A DNA stretch of 64,000 nucleotides from Pseudomonas pergaminensis (GTDB lineage: Bacteria; Pseudomonadota; Gammaproteobacteria; Pseudomonadales; Pseudomonadaceae), in contig NZ_CP078013.2 in NCBI RefSeq assembly GCF_024112395.2, positions 3,658,001 to 3,722,000 of the forward strand, read 5' to 3'. A program made the translations under genes and the position numbers. The notes under the pieces were generated by a model that saw only the letters and a list, made by a program, of their open reading frames with translations, made no database searches and was not told the origin of the DNA. This document shows, piece by piece, positions 41,239 to 50,427 of the stretch; the first letter of the stretch is position 1, and the number at the start of each line of letters is the position of its first letter.

Positions 41239-41931
41239 ATGACCGCTCACGCGCTGCAACGCGACCCCATACTCCCTGCCCTGCGCCTGGTCGCCGGCAG
41301 GAAGCCTTCGGTGGATGACATCTACCCGCGGCTGTTCGACGCCATTCTCGAGCAACGCATTGCGCCCTCCAGCCGTTTTACCGAAGAAGGCCTGGGCGAA
41401 ACCTTCGGCGTGAGCCGCAGCGTGATCCGGCGGGTGCTGGCCAAGCTGTCCCATCAGCAAGTGATCATCCTGCGCCCCAACCAGCGCGCCCAGGTGGCAG
41501 CGCCGGATGCACAGCAGGCCCGGCAGATTCTGGAAGCGCGCAGGATGACCGAAGTCACCGTGGTGCAGTTGGCCTGTGCCCAGGCAACACCCCTGCAAAT
41601 ACGTCAATTGCGCGAGCTGATTGCCCGCGAGCGCGACTGTATCGAGCGAGATCAGCGTGGGCCGGCGATTCGCCTGTCCGGGGAATTTCATCTGCAACTG
41701 GCCGCCATGGCGGGCAATGCTCCCCTGGCACAGTTCCTCAACAGCCTGGTGCCGCTGACGTCGTTGATCATTGCCCAATACGAAGCGAAAGCCTGCACGT
41801 ATTGCGCGTGGCAGGAGCATGTGGCGATTGTGGAGGCGGTGGAGCGGCGTGACTCAACGACCGCGGTGAACCTCATGATGCAGCACTTGGATCATCTGGA
41901 AAGCAGACTAGTAAAACACCACTGCACCTAA
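41239..41931 (+). CDS. GntR regulator (FCD domain), second copy
   Basis: A 230-residue GntR regulator. Winged helix: DDIYPRLFDAILEQRIAPSS then RFTEEGLGETFGVSRSVIRR; FCD domain: AQQARQILEARRMTEVTVVQ and SGEFHLQLAAMAGNAPLAQF. It differs in sequence from the regulator immediately upstream, so it is not a recent duplicate. GGAG lies before the ATG at 41239; an in-frame TTG at 41218 overlaps the previous stop and was rejected. Regulators of this type often control purine, ureide or carboxylate catabolism. Its target is unknown. A bidirectional terminator follows. Confidence 0.87.
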   Translation: MTAHALQRDPILPALRLVAGRKPSVDDIYPRLFDAILEQRIAPSSRFTEEGLGETFGVSRSVIRRVLAKLSHQQVIILRPNQRAQVAAPDAQQARQILEARRMTEVTVVQLACAQATPLQIRQLRELIARERDCIERDQRGPAIRLSGEFHLQLAAMAGNAPLAQFLNSLVPLTSLIIAQYEAKACTYCAWQEHVAIVEAVERRDSTTAVNLMMQHLDHLESRLVKHHCT

Positions 41932-41983
41932 GTGAATGCAGGTCAAAACGTGCCGTTCAGTGTTTGATAAATAGCGTTCCAAC

Positions 41984-42022
41984 AAAAAGCCCCCGCATCT
42001 CACGATGCGGGGGCTTTTGTTT
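41984..42022. terminator. Bidirectional terminator between gntR gene and gdhB
   Basis: GCCCCCGCATC (41989-41999) and GATGCGGGGGC (42004-42014) form an 11-bp stem with a 4-nt loop, flanked by A-rich sequence on the left and TTTTGTTTT on the right. It serves the convergent genes on both strands. Confidence 0.95.
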
Positions 42023-42032
42023 TACCGAGGGA

Positions 42033-45000
42033 TTACGCCGGTTGCAGCACCGACTGTCCACTCAACGCCAGGTCCAGCAGCTCGCGGTTGGCCACCGCGT
42101 ACATGGCGTAGTCCGTGCCGACCGCAGCACGGATTTCCACCATCATCGCCACCCAACGCTCGGCCATGTCCTTGTGCTGCTCAAGCCACAGGGCCACGCG
42201 GGCTTCCATGTCTTGTGGCGCGTCGGCCATTTGCAGCACGGAGATGGTAATCGCGCGTTGCTGCCAGTCCACGTCGTCGCGGAAGGCTTCGCGGGCCTGG
42301 GCCTGCCAGTTGTTGGCCACTGGCAGGTCGCTGATCTGCTGCAGGTACCACGGCAGGTCCAGGGCGCTGCCGACGGCGAAGTAGGCCTTGGCCACTTCGG
42401 CGGCGTCATGCCCGGTGACGTCAGCGGCTTCGATGATCGGCAGCAAGGTGTACAGGTGGGTAGTGCCTGCAACCATGCGCGCCAACAGCTCCGGCACGCC
42501 GGCTTCGGTGTAGGCCTGGTAGCGGGTCTGCCAGCCTTCGCGGGTCGGGCCTTCCAGCAGTTCGTCGAGCTTGAGGCCCAAGGCGGCCAGGTGCGGACCG
42601 AAGTGTGCGGTGTCACGGCCAGCGTCCTGCTCGTTGCGACGGCTGCGCAGGAACCAGCGCGTGGCACGACGACCCAGGCGCATCAGCTCGTCCATCAACT
42701 GCAATTGCACGTCAGCGGAGACCTGGTGGTCCAGGGCTTCGATCTGACGGAACCAGTGCGGGAGGTGGAAGATGTCGCGCACGATCACATAGGCGCCCGC
42801 CACGTTCGCGGGGCTCATGCCGGTCGACTCTTTGAGTCGCTGCACGAAGGTGATGCCCATGTGGTTGACCAGGTCGTTGGCGATCTGGGTGCTGACGATT
42901 TCGCGCTTCAGGCGGTGACGACGCATGGCCTCGGAGAACTTGGCCACCAGGCTCGGCGGGAACGCGGTCTCCATGTCACGGGTCAGGTACTCGTCATCCG
43001 GTACCAGCGACTTGAGCAGCGCTTCCTTGAGGTCGATCTTGCTGTACGAGATCAGCACCGACAGCTCCGGACGGGTCAGACCCTTGCCATTCGCGGCGCG
43101 CTCGGTGAGCTGCTCCTCGGTCGGCAGGTACTCGATGGCGCGGTCCAGCTTGCCACGGCCTTCCAGGTCGCTCATCAGGCGCTTGTACTCGGCGGCACGC
43201 TCGTAGGCACGGCGCGCAGCCAGGGACAGGGCCTGGGTCTGCTTGTAGTTGTTGCCCAACACCAGGTGGCCGACTTCGTCGGTCATGCTCGCCAGCAACT
43301 GGTTGCGTTGCTTGTCGGTCATGTCACCGGCCTGCACCACTTCGTTGAGCAGGATCTTGATGTTCACTTCGTGGTCGGAGCAATCCACGCCACCGGCGTT
43401 GTCGATGAAGTCGGTGTTGGAACCGCCGCCATTGAGGCCGAATTCGACACGACCCAGCTGGGTCATGCCGAGGTTACCGCCCTCGCCCACCACCTTGCAG
43501 CGCAACTCGTTACCGTTGACGCGCAGTGCGTCGTTGGCCTTGTCGCCCACATCGGCGTGGCTTTCAGTGCTGGCCTTGACGTAAGTGCCAATACCGCCGT
43601 TCCACAACAGGTCCACCGGTGCCTTGAGCAAGGCGTTCAGCAGCTCGGTCGGGGTCAGCTTGTCGGCGGAGATATCGAAGCGTTCTTTCATCTGTGGCGA
43701 GATGGCAATGCTCTTCGCGCTGCGCGAGAAGATACCGCCGCCTTCGGACATGATGCTGGTGTCGTAGTCGGTCCAGGCCGAACGTGGCAGCTCGAACATG
43801 CGCTGGCGCTCGACGAAGCTGGTGGCCGGGTTGGGGTTTGGATCGATGAAGATATGCAGGTGGTTGAAGGCCGCGACCAGCTGCAGCTTGTCGGACATCA
43901 ACAGGCCGTTACCGAACACGTCACCGGCCATGTCGCCGACGCCCACCACGGTGATGCTGTCTTCCTGCACGTTGATGCCGCGCTCACGGAAGTGACGCTG
44001 CACACCGACCCACGCGCCCTTGGCGGTGATGCCCATTTTCTTGTGATCGTAACCGGCGGAACCACCGGAAGCGAATGCATCGCCCAGCCAGAAGCCGTAG
44101 TCGATGGCGATGCCGTTGGCGATGTCGGAGAAGGTCGCAGTGCCCTTGTCCGCTGCTACCACCAGGTACGGGTCATCGTCGTCATGGCGCACGACGTTGG
44201 CCGGCGGCACCAGGGCGCCGTCTTTCAGGTTGTCGGTGATATCCAACAGGCCGGAAATGAAGATGCGGTAGCAGGCGATGCCCTCGGCCGCGATCTCGTC
44301 CCGGCTGCCGCCCAATGGCAGACGACGCGGCAGGAAGCCGCCCTTCGCACCCACGGGCACGATGACCGAGTTTTTCACTTGCTGGGCTTTTACCAGGCCA
44401 AGCACTTCGGTACGGAAGTCTTCTTCACGGTCGGACCAGCGCAGGCCACCACGCGCGACGTTGCCGAAACGCAAGTGCACGCCTTCGACGCGTGGCGAGT
44501 ACACAAAGATTTCAAACTTCGGCACAGGCTTGGGCAGTTCAGGGATCGCATGCGGGTTGAACTTGAAGCTGAAGTACGACTTGTTCTGGCCGTTGGCGTC
44601 GGTCTGGTAGAAGTTGGTGCGCAGGGTGGCCTTGATCAGGTCCAGGTAGCGACGCAGGATGCGGTCTTCGTTGAGCACCTGAACATCGTCCAGGGCCGTG
44701 AGAATCGCTTGTTCCAGGCGTTGCTGCTTGTCTTCCAGGTCTTCACTGGTGAGCTTGCGCGCCAGGTAGAAGCGCGTCTTGAACAACCGGGTCAACTCGC
44801 GGGCGATGTCGGTGTGGTTGTTCAGGGTGCTGGCGATGTAACCCAGGTCGAAGCCCAGGCGGATCTGCTTCAGGTAACGGGCGTAGGCACGCAGCAGCGC
44901 AACGTCGCGCCACGGCAGGCCGGCAGTCAGTACCAGGCGGTTGAACGCATCGTTCTCGGCGTCGCCGTGCACGATGTGCACAAATGCGTCTTGCAGGGTG

Positions 45001-46901
45001 TCGTTGAGCTGCTGGATATCCAGGTTCACGCCTTCGGCGGCGATGAACGCGAAGTCATGGATCCAGAACTCACGGCCATTGGCGTGACGCAGGCGGTACG
45101 GGAACTCGCCCAGCACACGCAGGCCGAGGTTTTCCAGGATCGGCAACACGTCGGACAGCGCCAGCGGGGTGTCAGCGTGGTAGAGCTTGCAATGCAGCTC
45201 GCGTTGGCCGGAGACCTGGCCCAGCGGCTGATAGAAGCTCATCACCAGCGGGTTGGCTTCGGTGAGGCTCAGCAGGTGCTGCATGTCGACCACGGCCGAA
45301 TGCGCGGCGAAACGCTCGCGGTAACCGGCCGGGAAGCCTTTCGGGAAGTCGGCCAGCACGTTGGTGCCGTGGGCTTCGCCGAAGCTTTCGACGACGAGGC
45401 TGGAGTAGTCGTCCTGCCAGCTGCGGCAGGCCTGCACCACTTCTTTTTCCAGCTGCAGCGGGTCGATGTCCAGGCGGTTCTTCGGGTCAACCCGCAGGAT
45501 CAGCTGTACACGGGCCAGCACGGATTCGGAGAAGAAGGTCCAGAATTCGCAGTCCGAGGCCTTCAGGCGATCCATCAACACTTGCTGGATCTTCTGGCGT
45601 ACTTCGGTGGAGTAGATGTCGCGCGGCACGTAGGCCAGGCAGTAGCAGAAACGACCGTACGGGTCTTTGCGCAGGAACACGCGGATCTTGTTGCGTTCCT
45701 GGATCTGCACGATCGACATCACGGTGCTGAACAGTTCGTCGACCGGGGTCTGGAACAAATCGTCACGGGGCAGCACTTCGACGACCTGGGCAAGCTCCTT
45801 GCCCAGGTGAGCCTTGGGCTGGAAGCCGGAACGGCGTTCGATTTCCGCGACCTTGCGGCGGATGTACGGAATGACCCGCACGCTTTCGCCATACACCGAG
45901 GAGGTGTACAGGCCCATGAAACGGTGTTCCTTGATGACTTTGCCGTCGGCGTCGATCTCACGGATCGACACATAGTCCGGGTAGGCTGGGCGGTGCACGC
46001 GGCTTGGGTGCGCCGCCTTGGCAAACGACAGCACGGTCGGCTCACGCAGGTAAGCCACGGCATAGTCTTCGATGCGCAGGTCGTCGGCGGTGAGGCCGGC
46101 GCGCAGCAGCTTGGTCAGACCGAGGAAGGAATCGGCGTCATATTCAATATGACCGCCGTCTGCCTCGTCACGTACCACGAACTCTTCATAGCCGAGGAAG
46201 GTGAAGTGGTTGCCCACCAGCCATTCCAGGAAGTTCTTGATCTCGGCTTTTTCTTCGCCGTCGATGACAAACTGGCTGGCGTCGATACCGGCCAGCAGGT
46301 CCTGGACCTTGGCTTTCATCGGTTCGAAATCAGCCACCGCCACGCGCACTTCGCCCAGCACCTGCTCCAGCTCTTTGCTCAGCACGTTCAGTTCGGCGGC
46401 GTTGGCGCAACGGTCGATTTCCAGGTACATCAGCGATTCTTGCTGGATACCTTCGCCCTGGGTGCCCTTGGGCAGGATTTCCAGCAGCTCGCCCTTGGCG
46501 CCACGGCGTACGCTGAGCACGGTGGTCTGCAGGGTGTGGATGCTGTAGCCACGGCGGTTCAGTTCGGTACGGACCGAATCCACCAAAAATGGCAGGTCAT
46601 GGTGCAGCACTTCGACCGCGGTGTGGGTCGACTGCCAGCCATGACGTTCGTAATCGGGGTTGTAGACCCGCACTTGCGGTTGGGTGTGATCAAAGCGCTC
46701 AAGCAGGCGCCAGGCAGACAGGGTGCAACCGGCCAGGTCGGAAAGGCGACGCTGGGTCAGTTCGTCCAGGGAAATAATGCCGAAAAATTGCTCAGCGAAC
46801 AGCGCCACTTGTGGCAGTGCCTGTTCACTGATGTGCTGCGCCAGTGCCGATTGCAGTTGATGCTGGAAGTCGGCCTTGCTGGCTGCGGTGAAGAACGCCA
46901 T
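42033..46901 (-). CDS. gdhB: NAD-dependent glutamate dehydrogenase, large (180-kDa) type
   Basis: A 1622-residue enzyme, the normal length for the large bacterial NAD-GDH class, which deaminates glutamate to 2-oxoglutarate and ammonia during amino-acid catabolism. The N-terminal ACT-like regulatory part (residues 1 to about 700) includes RAYPDYVSIREIDADGKVIK. The catalytic core has RFGNVARGGLRWSDREEDFR, KNSVIVPVGAKGGFLPRRLP near residue 850 and VVGVGDMAGDVFGNGLLMSD near residue 985, with NAD-binding segments after them. A helical C-terminus follows. In Pseudomonas this enzyme is allosterically activated by arginine. GGAG 9 nt upstream of the ATG supports the start. The entire complementary strand is also open, discussed under rejected items. 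Confidence 0.97.
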   Translation of the reverse strand: MAFFTAASKADFQHQLQSALAQHISEQALPQVALFAEQFFGIISLDELTQRRLSDLAGCTLSAWRLLERFDHTQPQVRVYNPDYERHGWQSTHTAVEVLHHDLPFLVDSVRTELNRRGYSIHTLQTTVLSVRRGAKGELLEILPKGTQGEGIQQESLMYLEIDRCANAAELNVLSKELEQVLGEVRVAVADFEPMKAKVQDLLAGIDASQFVIDGEEKAEIKNFLEWLVGNHFTFLGYEEFVVRDEADGGHIEYDADSFLGLTKLLRAGLTADDLRIEDYAVAYLREPTVLSFAKAAHPSRVHRPAYPDYVSIREIDADGKVIKEHRFMGLYTSSVYGESVRVIPYIRRKVAEIERRSGFQPKAHLGKELAQVVEVLPRDDLFQTPVDELFSTVMSIVQIQERNKIRVFLRKDPYGRFCYCLAYVPRDIYSTEVRQKIQQVLMDRLKASDCEFWTFFSESVLARVQLILRVDPKNRLDIDPLQLEKEVVQACRSWQDDYSSLVVESFGEAHGTNVLADFPKGFPAGYRERFAAHSAVVDMQHLLSLTEANPLVMSFYQPLGQVSGQRELHCKLYHADTPLALSDVLPILENLGLRVLGEFPYRLRHANGREFWIHDFAFIAAEGVNLDIQQLNDTLQDAFVHIVHGDAENDAFNRLVLTAGLPWRDVALLRAYARYLKQIRLGFDLGYIASTLNNHTDIARELTRLFKTRFYLARKLTSEDLEDKQQRLEQAILTALDDVQVLNEDRILRRYLDLIKATLRTNFYQTDANGQNKSYFSFKFNPHAIPELPKPVPKFEIFVYSPRVEGVHLRFGNVARGGLRWSDREEDFRTEVLGLVKAQQVKNSVIVPVGAKGGFLPRRLPLGGSRDEIAAEGIACYRIFISGLLDITDNLKDGALVPPANVVRHDDDDPYLVVAADKGTATFSDIANGIAIDYGFWLGDAFASGGSAGYDHKKMGITAKGAWVGVQRHFRERGINVQEDSITVVGVGDMAGDVFGNGLLMSDKLQLVAAFNHLHIFIDPNPNPATSFVERQRMFELPRSAWTDYDTSIMSEGGGIFSRSAKSIAISPQMKERFDISADKLTPTELLNALLKAPVDLLWNGGIGTYVKASTESHADVGDKANDALRVNGNELRCKVVGEGGNLGMTQLGRVEFGLNGGGSNTDFIDNAGGVDCSDHEVNIKILLNEVVQAGDMTDKQRNQLLASMTDEVGHLVLGNNYKQTQALSLAARRAYERAAEYKRLMSDLEGRGKLDRAIEYLPTEEQLTERAANGKGLTRPELSVLISYSKIDLKEALLKSLVPDDEYLTRDMETAFPPSLVAKFSEAMRRHRLKREIVSTQIANDLVNHMGITFVQRLKESTGMSPANVAGAYVIVRDIFHLPHWFRQIEALDHQVSADVQLQLMDELMRLGRRATRWFLRSRRNEQDAGRDTAHFGPHLAALGLKLDELLEGPTREGWQTRYQAYTEAGVPELLARMVAGTTHLYTLLPIIEAADVTGHDAAEVAKAYFAVGSALDLPWYLQQISDLPVANNWQAQAREAFRDDVDWQQRAITISVLQMADAPQDMEARVALWLEQHKDMAERWVAMMVEIRAAVGTDYAMYAVANRELLDLALSGQSVLQPA

Positions 46902-47392
46902 CTGTGGTACTCCGCTTGGGCTTGTTATTGATGAAAGCGTCGCGTGTTATCCCCTTGCGGGGAGACCGTCAGCGCTGTTCGCTGGTACTGATATAAGCAC
47001 ACTAGCGAATCAGGGTGACAGGTGAGTGAAGCTGGACAAGACAGTCAGGTCACATACAACTTCCATTGGACATACGCCTTGCCAGGCGACGGTACGACGG
47101 GCAGGTCAGGTTCCCGGCACAGGGCACATCCGTTGCGCAGCTTAACGAGTGTGGGAAGCCCGCTGCTTGCGACGCTGCGACATATTCGGTCATCGGTAAG
47201 CAGGCACTGGGTTGCTACTTGGGCAACCCGCAATATCCGGCAAAGAAACCTGCTATTTCAACGCCCGCGAGTACCAGAAATGACTGATAGTGCCCGTCAG
47301 GTCATGCACTGGGTCTGACACAGGATGCAGCACAAAATTCGCCGAAATGGCACAATTGCCCGCATTACGCCCTACCCCAGACAGGATTCCCC
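46902..47392. other. 491-bp gene-poor gap upstream of gdhB
   Basis: No convincing gene is visible. Two overlapping frames at 47022-47318 and 47066-47287 each look partly protein-like (YNFHWTYALPGDGT in one, AACDAATYSVIGKQALGCYL in the other), which could mark a frameshifted relic, but neither has family features or a good ribosome site. The left end must hold the gdhB promoter. Confidence 0.4.
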
Positions 47393-47746
47393 ATGCTGCA
47401 GCTGAAAACCGACGCCCTGATGGTCACCCCGTGCGATGACGAAGAAGACAACATGGCGATGCTCTGCTGCCACGGCAAGAACGGCGAGATGTTCATGCTG
47501 ACCCGCTACCCGGATGAGGACGAAGTGGAACTGACCTGGGATTACGAACCGTCGACCCTCGACGGGCTGAAAGTCACCCTGGGCGCCACGACCCTGCTGG
47601 TTGAACTGGCCGCAGGTGATGCCGATGCCCTGGGCGGCAAGGACCAGCTGGAGATCACCCACGCCACGGCCGCCTCCGACCTGGACGAGGTTGAAGAGAC
47701 CTTGCAGAACATTCTCAACGGTACCGGCACCTTCACCCGGATTTAA
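47393..47746 (+). CDS. Small acidic protein of unknown function
   Basis: A 117-residue cytoplasmic protein, rich in Asp and Glu (PCDDEEDNMAMLCCHGKNGE, YPDEDEVELTWDYEPSTLDG, DLDEVEETLQNIL). I recognise the general type as a conserved Pseudomonas protein but cannot name a function. No signal peptide, membrane segment or catalytic motif is visible. AGGA 6 nt upstream supports the ATG. It is a single gene, followed by a REP pair, and codon use matches the neighbours. Confidence 0.75.
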   Translation: MLQLKTDALMVTPCDDEEDNMAMLCCHGKNGEMFMLTRYPDEDEVELTWDYEPSTLDGLKVTLGATTLLVELAAGDADALGGKDQLEITHATAASDLDEVEETLQNILNGTGTFTRI

Positions 47747-47763
47747 ACCGCACCAACGATAAA

Positions 47764-47852
47764 ATGTGGGAGCTGGCTTGCCTGCGATGCGGGCGACTCG
47801 GTCTATCAGTCAGACCAGGGCGATGCCATCGCAGGCAAGCCAGCTCCCACAG
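47764..47852. repeat. REP pair upstream of the Bat operon
   Basis: ATGTGGGAGCTGGCTTGCCT and GCAGGCAAGCCAGCTCCCAC form a closely matched inverted pair, with GCGATG/CATCGC inside. This is the same REP variant as at 7869-7957. The Bat operon promoter should lie between it and 48039. Confidence 0.87.
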
Positions 47853-48038
47853 TAACGGTGTTCGCAACAGAAAGTACGCGTGCCTCTGTTTGTGCGTTAC
47901 ACACAAAAATCCTACAAGTATTGCCAAAAATACCCGTTACTCCGTTAGTCGCCGCCCCCCTCGATGCATTAAAGTAGACGCCCCAGGCCTTGGCATTTCT
48001 CACGACGCCCCGGCTCATCTCTCCAGGAACCGTCATCG

Positions 48039-48998
48039 ATGGAACATCGTGAAGCGCTGCTTGCGCTGCGAACCTTTCTTTCTACGCAGATTCTCGGCCA
48101 GGAAAAACTCATTGATCGCCTGCTGATCGCGCTGCTCGCCGACGGCCATATGCTGGTAGAAGGCGCACCGGGCCTGGCCAAGACCAAGGCCATCAAAGAG
48201 CTGGCCGAAGGCATTGAAGCGCAGTTCCATCGTATCCAGTTCACCCCTGACCTGTTGCCCGCCGACATCACCGGTACCGAGATCTATCGCCCGGAAACCG
48301 GCAGCTTTGTGTTCCAACAAGGGCCGATCTTCCACAACCTGGTGCTGGCGGACGAAATCAACCGCGCGCCGGCCAAGGTGCAATCGGCGTTGCTGGAGGC
48401 CATGGCCGAGCGCCAGGTCAGCGTCGGGCGTAGCACCTACGACCTGTCGCCACTGTTCCTGGTGATGGCCACGCAAAACCCCATCGAGCAGGAAGGCACC
48501 TACCCGCTGCCAGAAGCCCAGCTCGACCGTTTCCTGATGCACGTCAAGATCGGCTTCCCCGACGCCGCCGTCGAGCGACGTATCCTGCAACAAGCCCGTG
48601 GCGAAGCGCTCAACGGCGAAACCAAACCGGAACGCCGCGTCAGCCAGCAGGCGATCTTCGCCGCGCGCAAGGAAATCCTCGGCCTGTACATGGCAGACGC
48701 CGTGGAGGAATACCTGGTGCAGCTGGTGATGGCTACGCGCACCCCGGCCAAGTTCGACCCGGAGATGGCCGAGTGGATCGCCTACGGCGCCAGCCCACGC
48801 GGCTCTATCGCCCTCGACCGCTGCGCGCGGGCGCATGCCTGGCTGGCCGGTCGCGACTTCGTCAGCCCGGAAGACATCCAGGCGGTGCTGTTCGACGTGC
48901 TGCGCCACCGCATCATCCTGTCGTTCGAGGCCGAAGCCGCCGGCATTGACCAGGACCGTGTGGTGCAACGCATTCTTGACGTCGTTGCCGTCGCTTGA
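48039..48998 (+). CDS. MoxR-family AAA+ ATPase
   Basis: A 319-residue MoxR ATPase. Walker A is [20 protein letters not shown] near residue 40, Walker B is [20 protein letters not shown] near residue 105, followed by the sensor-1 region [20 protein letters not shown] and the arginine finger in [16 protein letters not shown]. MoxR proteins act as chaperones that help mature or activate complexes containing von Willebrand domain proteins. It is the first of six closely packed genes with DUF58, DUF4381, two VWA proteins and BatD, so the VWA proteins are its likely partners. AGGA precedes the ATG. Confidence 0.94.
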   Translation: MEHREALLALRTFLSTQILGQEKLIDRLLIALLADGHMLVEGAPGLAKTKAIKELAEGIEAQFHRIQFTPDLLPADITGTEIYRPETGSFVFQQGPIFHNLVLADEINRAPAKVQSALLEAMAERQVSVGRSTYDLSPLFLVMATQNPIEQEGTYPLPEAQLDRFLMHVKIGFPDAAVERRILQQARGEALNGETKPERRVSQQAIFAARKEILGLYMADAVEEYLVQLVMATRTPAKFDPEMAEWIAYGASPRGSIALDRCARAHAWLAGRDFVSPEDIQAVLFDVLRHRIILSFEAEAAGIDQDRVVQRILDVVAVA

Positions 48999-49003
48999 AA
49001 CCC

Positions 49004-49936
49004 ATGAGCACCGGCGACGGGATTCGCATCACGCTCAGCGAACTGATCGAGATGCGCCATCGCGTGCGCGAAGTGCAGCTGTTTTCCACGCCGAGCCAGC
49101 GCAGCCCGCTGATCGGCCTGCACCACTCCAAGCTGCGCGGGCGCGGGGTCGACTTCGACCAAGTGCGCGTGTACCAGGCTGGCGATGACGTGCGCACCAT
49201 CGACTGGCGCGTGACGGCGCGCACCCAGGAACCGCATACCAAGCTGTTCCATGAAGAACGCGAGCGCCCGATTTTCATCATGGTGGAGCAAAGCTGCCGG
49301 CTGTTTTTCGGCTCCGGGCAGATGTTCAAGTCGGTGCTGGCGGCCCAGGCGGCCAGCCTGATCGGCTGGGCTGCGCTGGGGCACAACGACCGCGTCGGCG
49401 GGCTGGTGTTCGGTGACAACGAGCACTATGAAATTAAGCCGCGCCGCAGCAAGCAAAGCCTGCTGCAGTTGCTCAACCGCCTGGTGCGCGTCAACCAGAG
49501 CCTGAGCACCGAGAGCCGCCCCGAAGCCGACGCCCTCGGCATGGCCCTGCGGCGTGGCCGCGAAGTCTTGCGTCCCGGCAGCCTGGTGATCGTGATCTGC
49601 GATGAACGCGCACTGACCGAAGGTGCCGAGCAACAGCTGAGCCTGCTGTCGCGGCATTGCGACCTGCTGCTGTTGCCGATCTCCGACCCACTGGACCACG
49701 CCCTGCCCGCGGCCGGGTTGCTGCGCTTCGCAGAGCGCGGCGCACAGCTGGAACTGGACACGCTCAACTTCGATTTGCGCCAGGCCTACAAGGCCCAGGC
49801 CGAAGCGCGCATTGCCCGTTGGGAGCTGCTCGCGCAGAAACTGCGCGTACTGTTGATGCCCTTGAGCACCCAGAGCGAAATGGTCGAGCAACTGCGCGAA
49901 TACCTCAACCCGCAACGCCCGGTTAAAAAACAATGA
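49004..49936 (+). CDS. DUF58-domain protein of the Bat operon
   Basis: A 310-residue protein. The DUF58 signature is clear: LHHSKLRGRGVDFDQVRVYQ, AGDDVRTIDWRVTARTQEPH and TKLFHEERERPIFIMVEQSC. Downstream is a VWA-like segment (GSLVIVICDERALTEGAEQQ). No transmembrane helix is evident, unlike many longer DUF58 proteins. The family always travels with MoxR ATPases and is thought to link the ATPase to VWA proteins. I chose the ATG at 49004; a TTG at 48995 overlaps the moxR stop. The stop overlaps the next ATG (ATGA). Confidence 0.92.
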   Translation: MSTGDGIRITLSELIEMRHRVREVQLFSTPSQRSPLIGLHHSKLRGRGVDFDQVRVYQAGDDVRTIDWRVTARTQEPHTKLFHEERERPIFIMVEQSCRLFFGSGQMFKSVLAAQAASLIGWAALGHNDRVGGLVFGDNEHYEIKPRRSKQSLLQLLNRLVRVNQSLSTESRPEADALGMALRRGREVLRPGSLVIVICDERALTEGAEQQLSLLSRHCDLLLLPISDPLDHALPAAGLLRFAERGAQLELDTLNFDLRQAYKAQAEARIARWELLAQKLRVLLMPLSTQSEMVEQLREYLNPQRPVKKQ

Positions 49937-50427
49937 GCAGCCTTGACCAACTGCAGCCACTGATCGCCCCGCCCGCCATCGGTTTCTGGCCGCCTGCACC
50001 GGGCTGGTGGCTGTTGCTGCTGGTGATTCCGTTGCTGGGGTGGGGCCTGTGGTGGCTGCGGCGTTTCCTGCCGACCCGTCGCCCCATCGCCCGCGCCGAA
50101 CAACCGCTGGACCCGCTGCGCATCGCCGCCCTGGCGGAACTGGCGCTGATGCCCAAACCCTACGACGGCGCCCCGGCCGGTGCCTGGCTGCAGCAACTCA
50201 ATGGCCTGCTCAAGCGCCTGTGCCGCAATGACTACCCCTACAGCCAGAGCCACACCCTCAACGGCCGCAAATGGCTGGCCTTCCTCGATAACCGCTGCCC
50301 CGCCGCCGGCCTCACGCGATGGATGGTGCTGGTGGAAGGCGCCTACAAGCCCGAATGCAAACTCGACGACAAGGCAATCGCCGGCCTGACCCAAGCGGTC
50401 GATACCTGGATTCGCAAACATGTTTGA
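49933..50427 (+). CDS. DUF4381-domain membrane protein
   Basis: A 164-residue protein with one membrane helix (GWWLLLLVIPLLGWGLWWLR, residues about 26-45) and a cytoplasmic helical part ending with KAIAGLTQAVDTWIRKHV. The PPAIGFWPPAPGWW start is typical of DUF4381, a family found only in Bat-type operons. Its role is unknown, presumably as a membrane anchor or adaptor. It overlaps the DUF58 gene by 4 bp and the next VWA gene by 8 bp, so translation is tightly coupled. Confidence 0.9.
   Translation: MSSLDQLQPLIAPPAIGFWPPAPGWWLLLLVIPLLGWGLWWLRRFLPTRRPIARAEQPLDPLRIAALAELALMPKPYDGAPAGAWLQQLNGLLKRLCRNDYPYSQSHTLNGRKWLAFLDNRCPAAGLTRWMVLVEGAYKPECKLDDKAIAGLTQAVDTWIRKHV

Noticed and set aside
41964..46931. 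A 1655-codon open frame on the plus strand across gdhB
   Set aside because: It is the exact complement of a certain gene. In this high-GC genome the strong codon bias of gdhB keeps the antisense frame free of stops; the translated product is His/Val/Gln/Gly-rich without domains.
47022..47318. Two overlapping short frames upstream of gdhB
   Set aside because: Neither has a family match I recognise nor a good start; a frameshifted relic is possible but unsupported.
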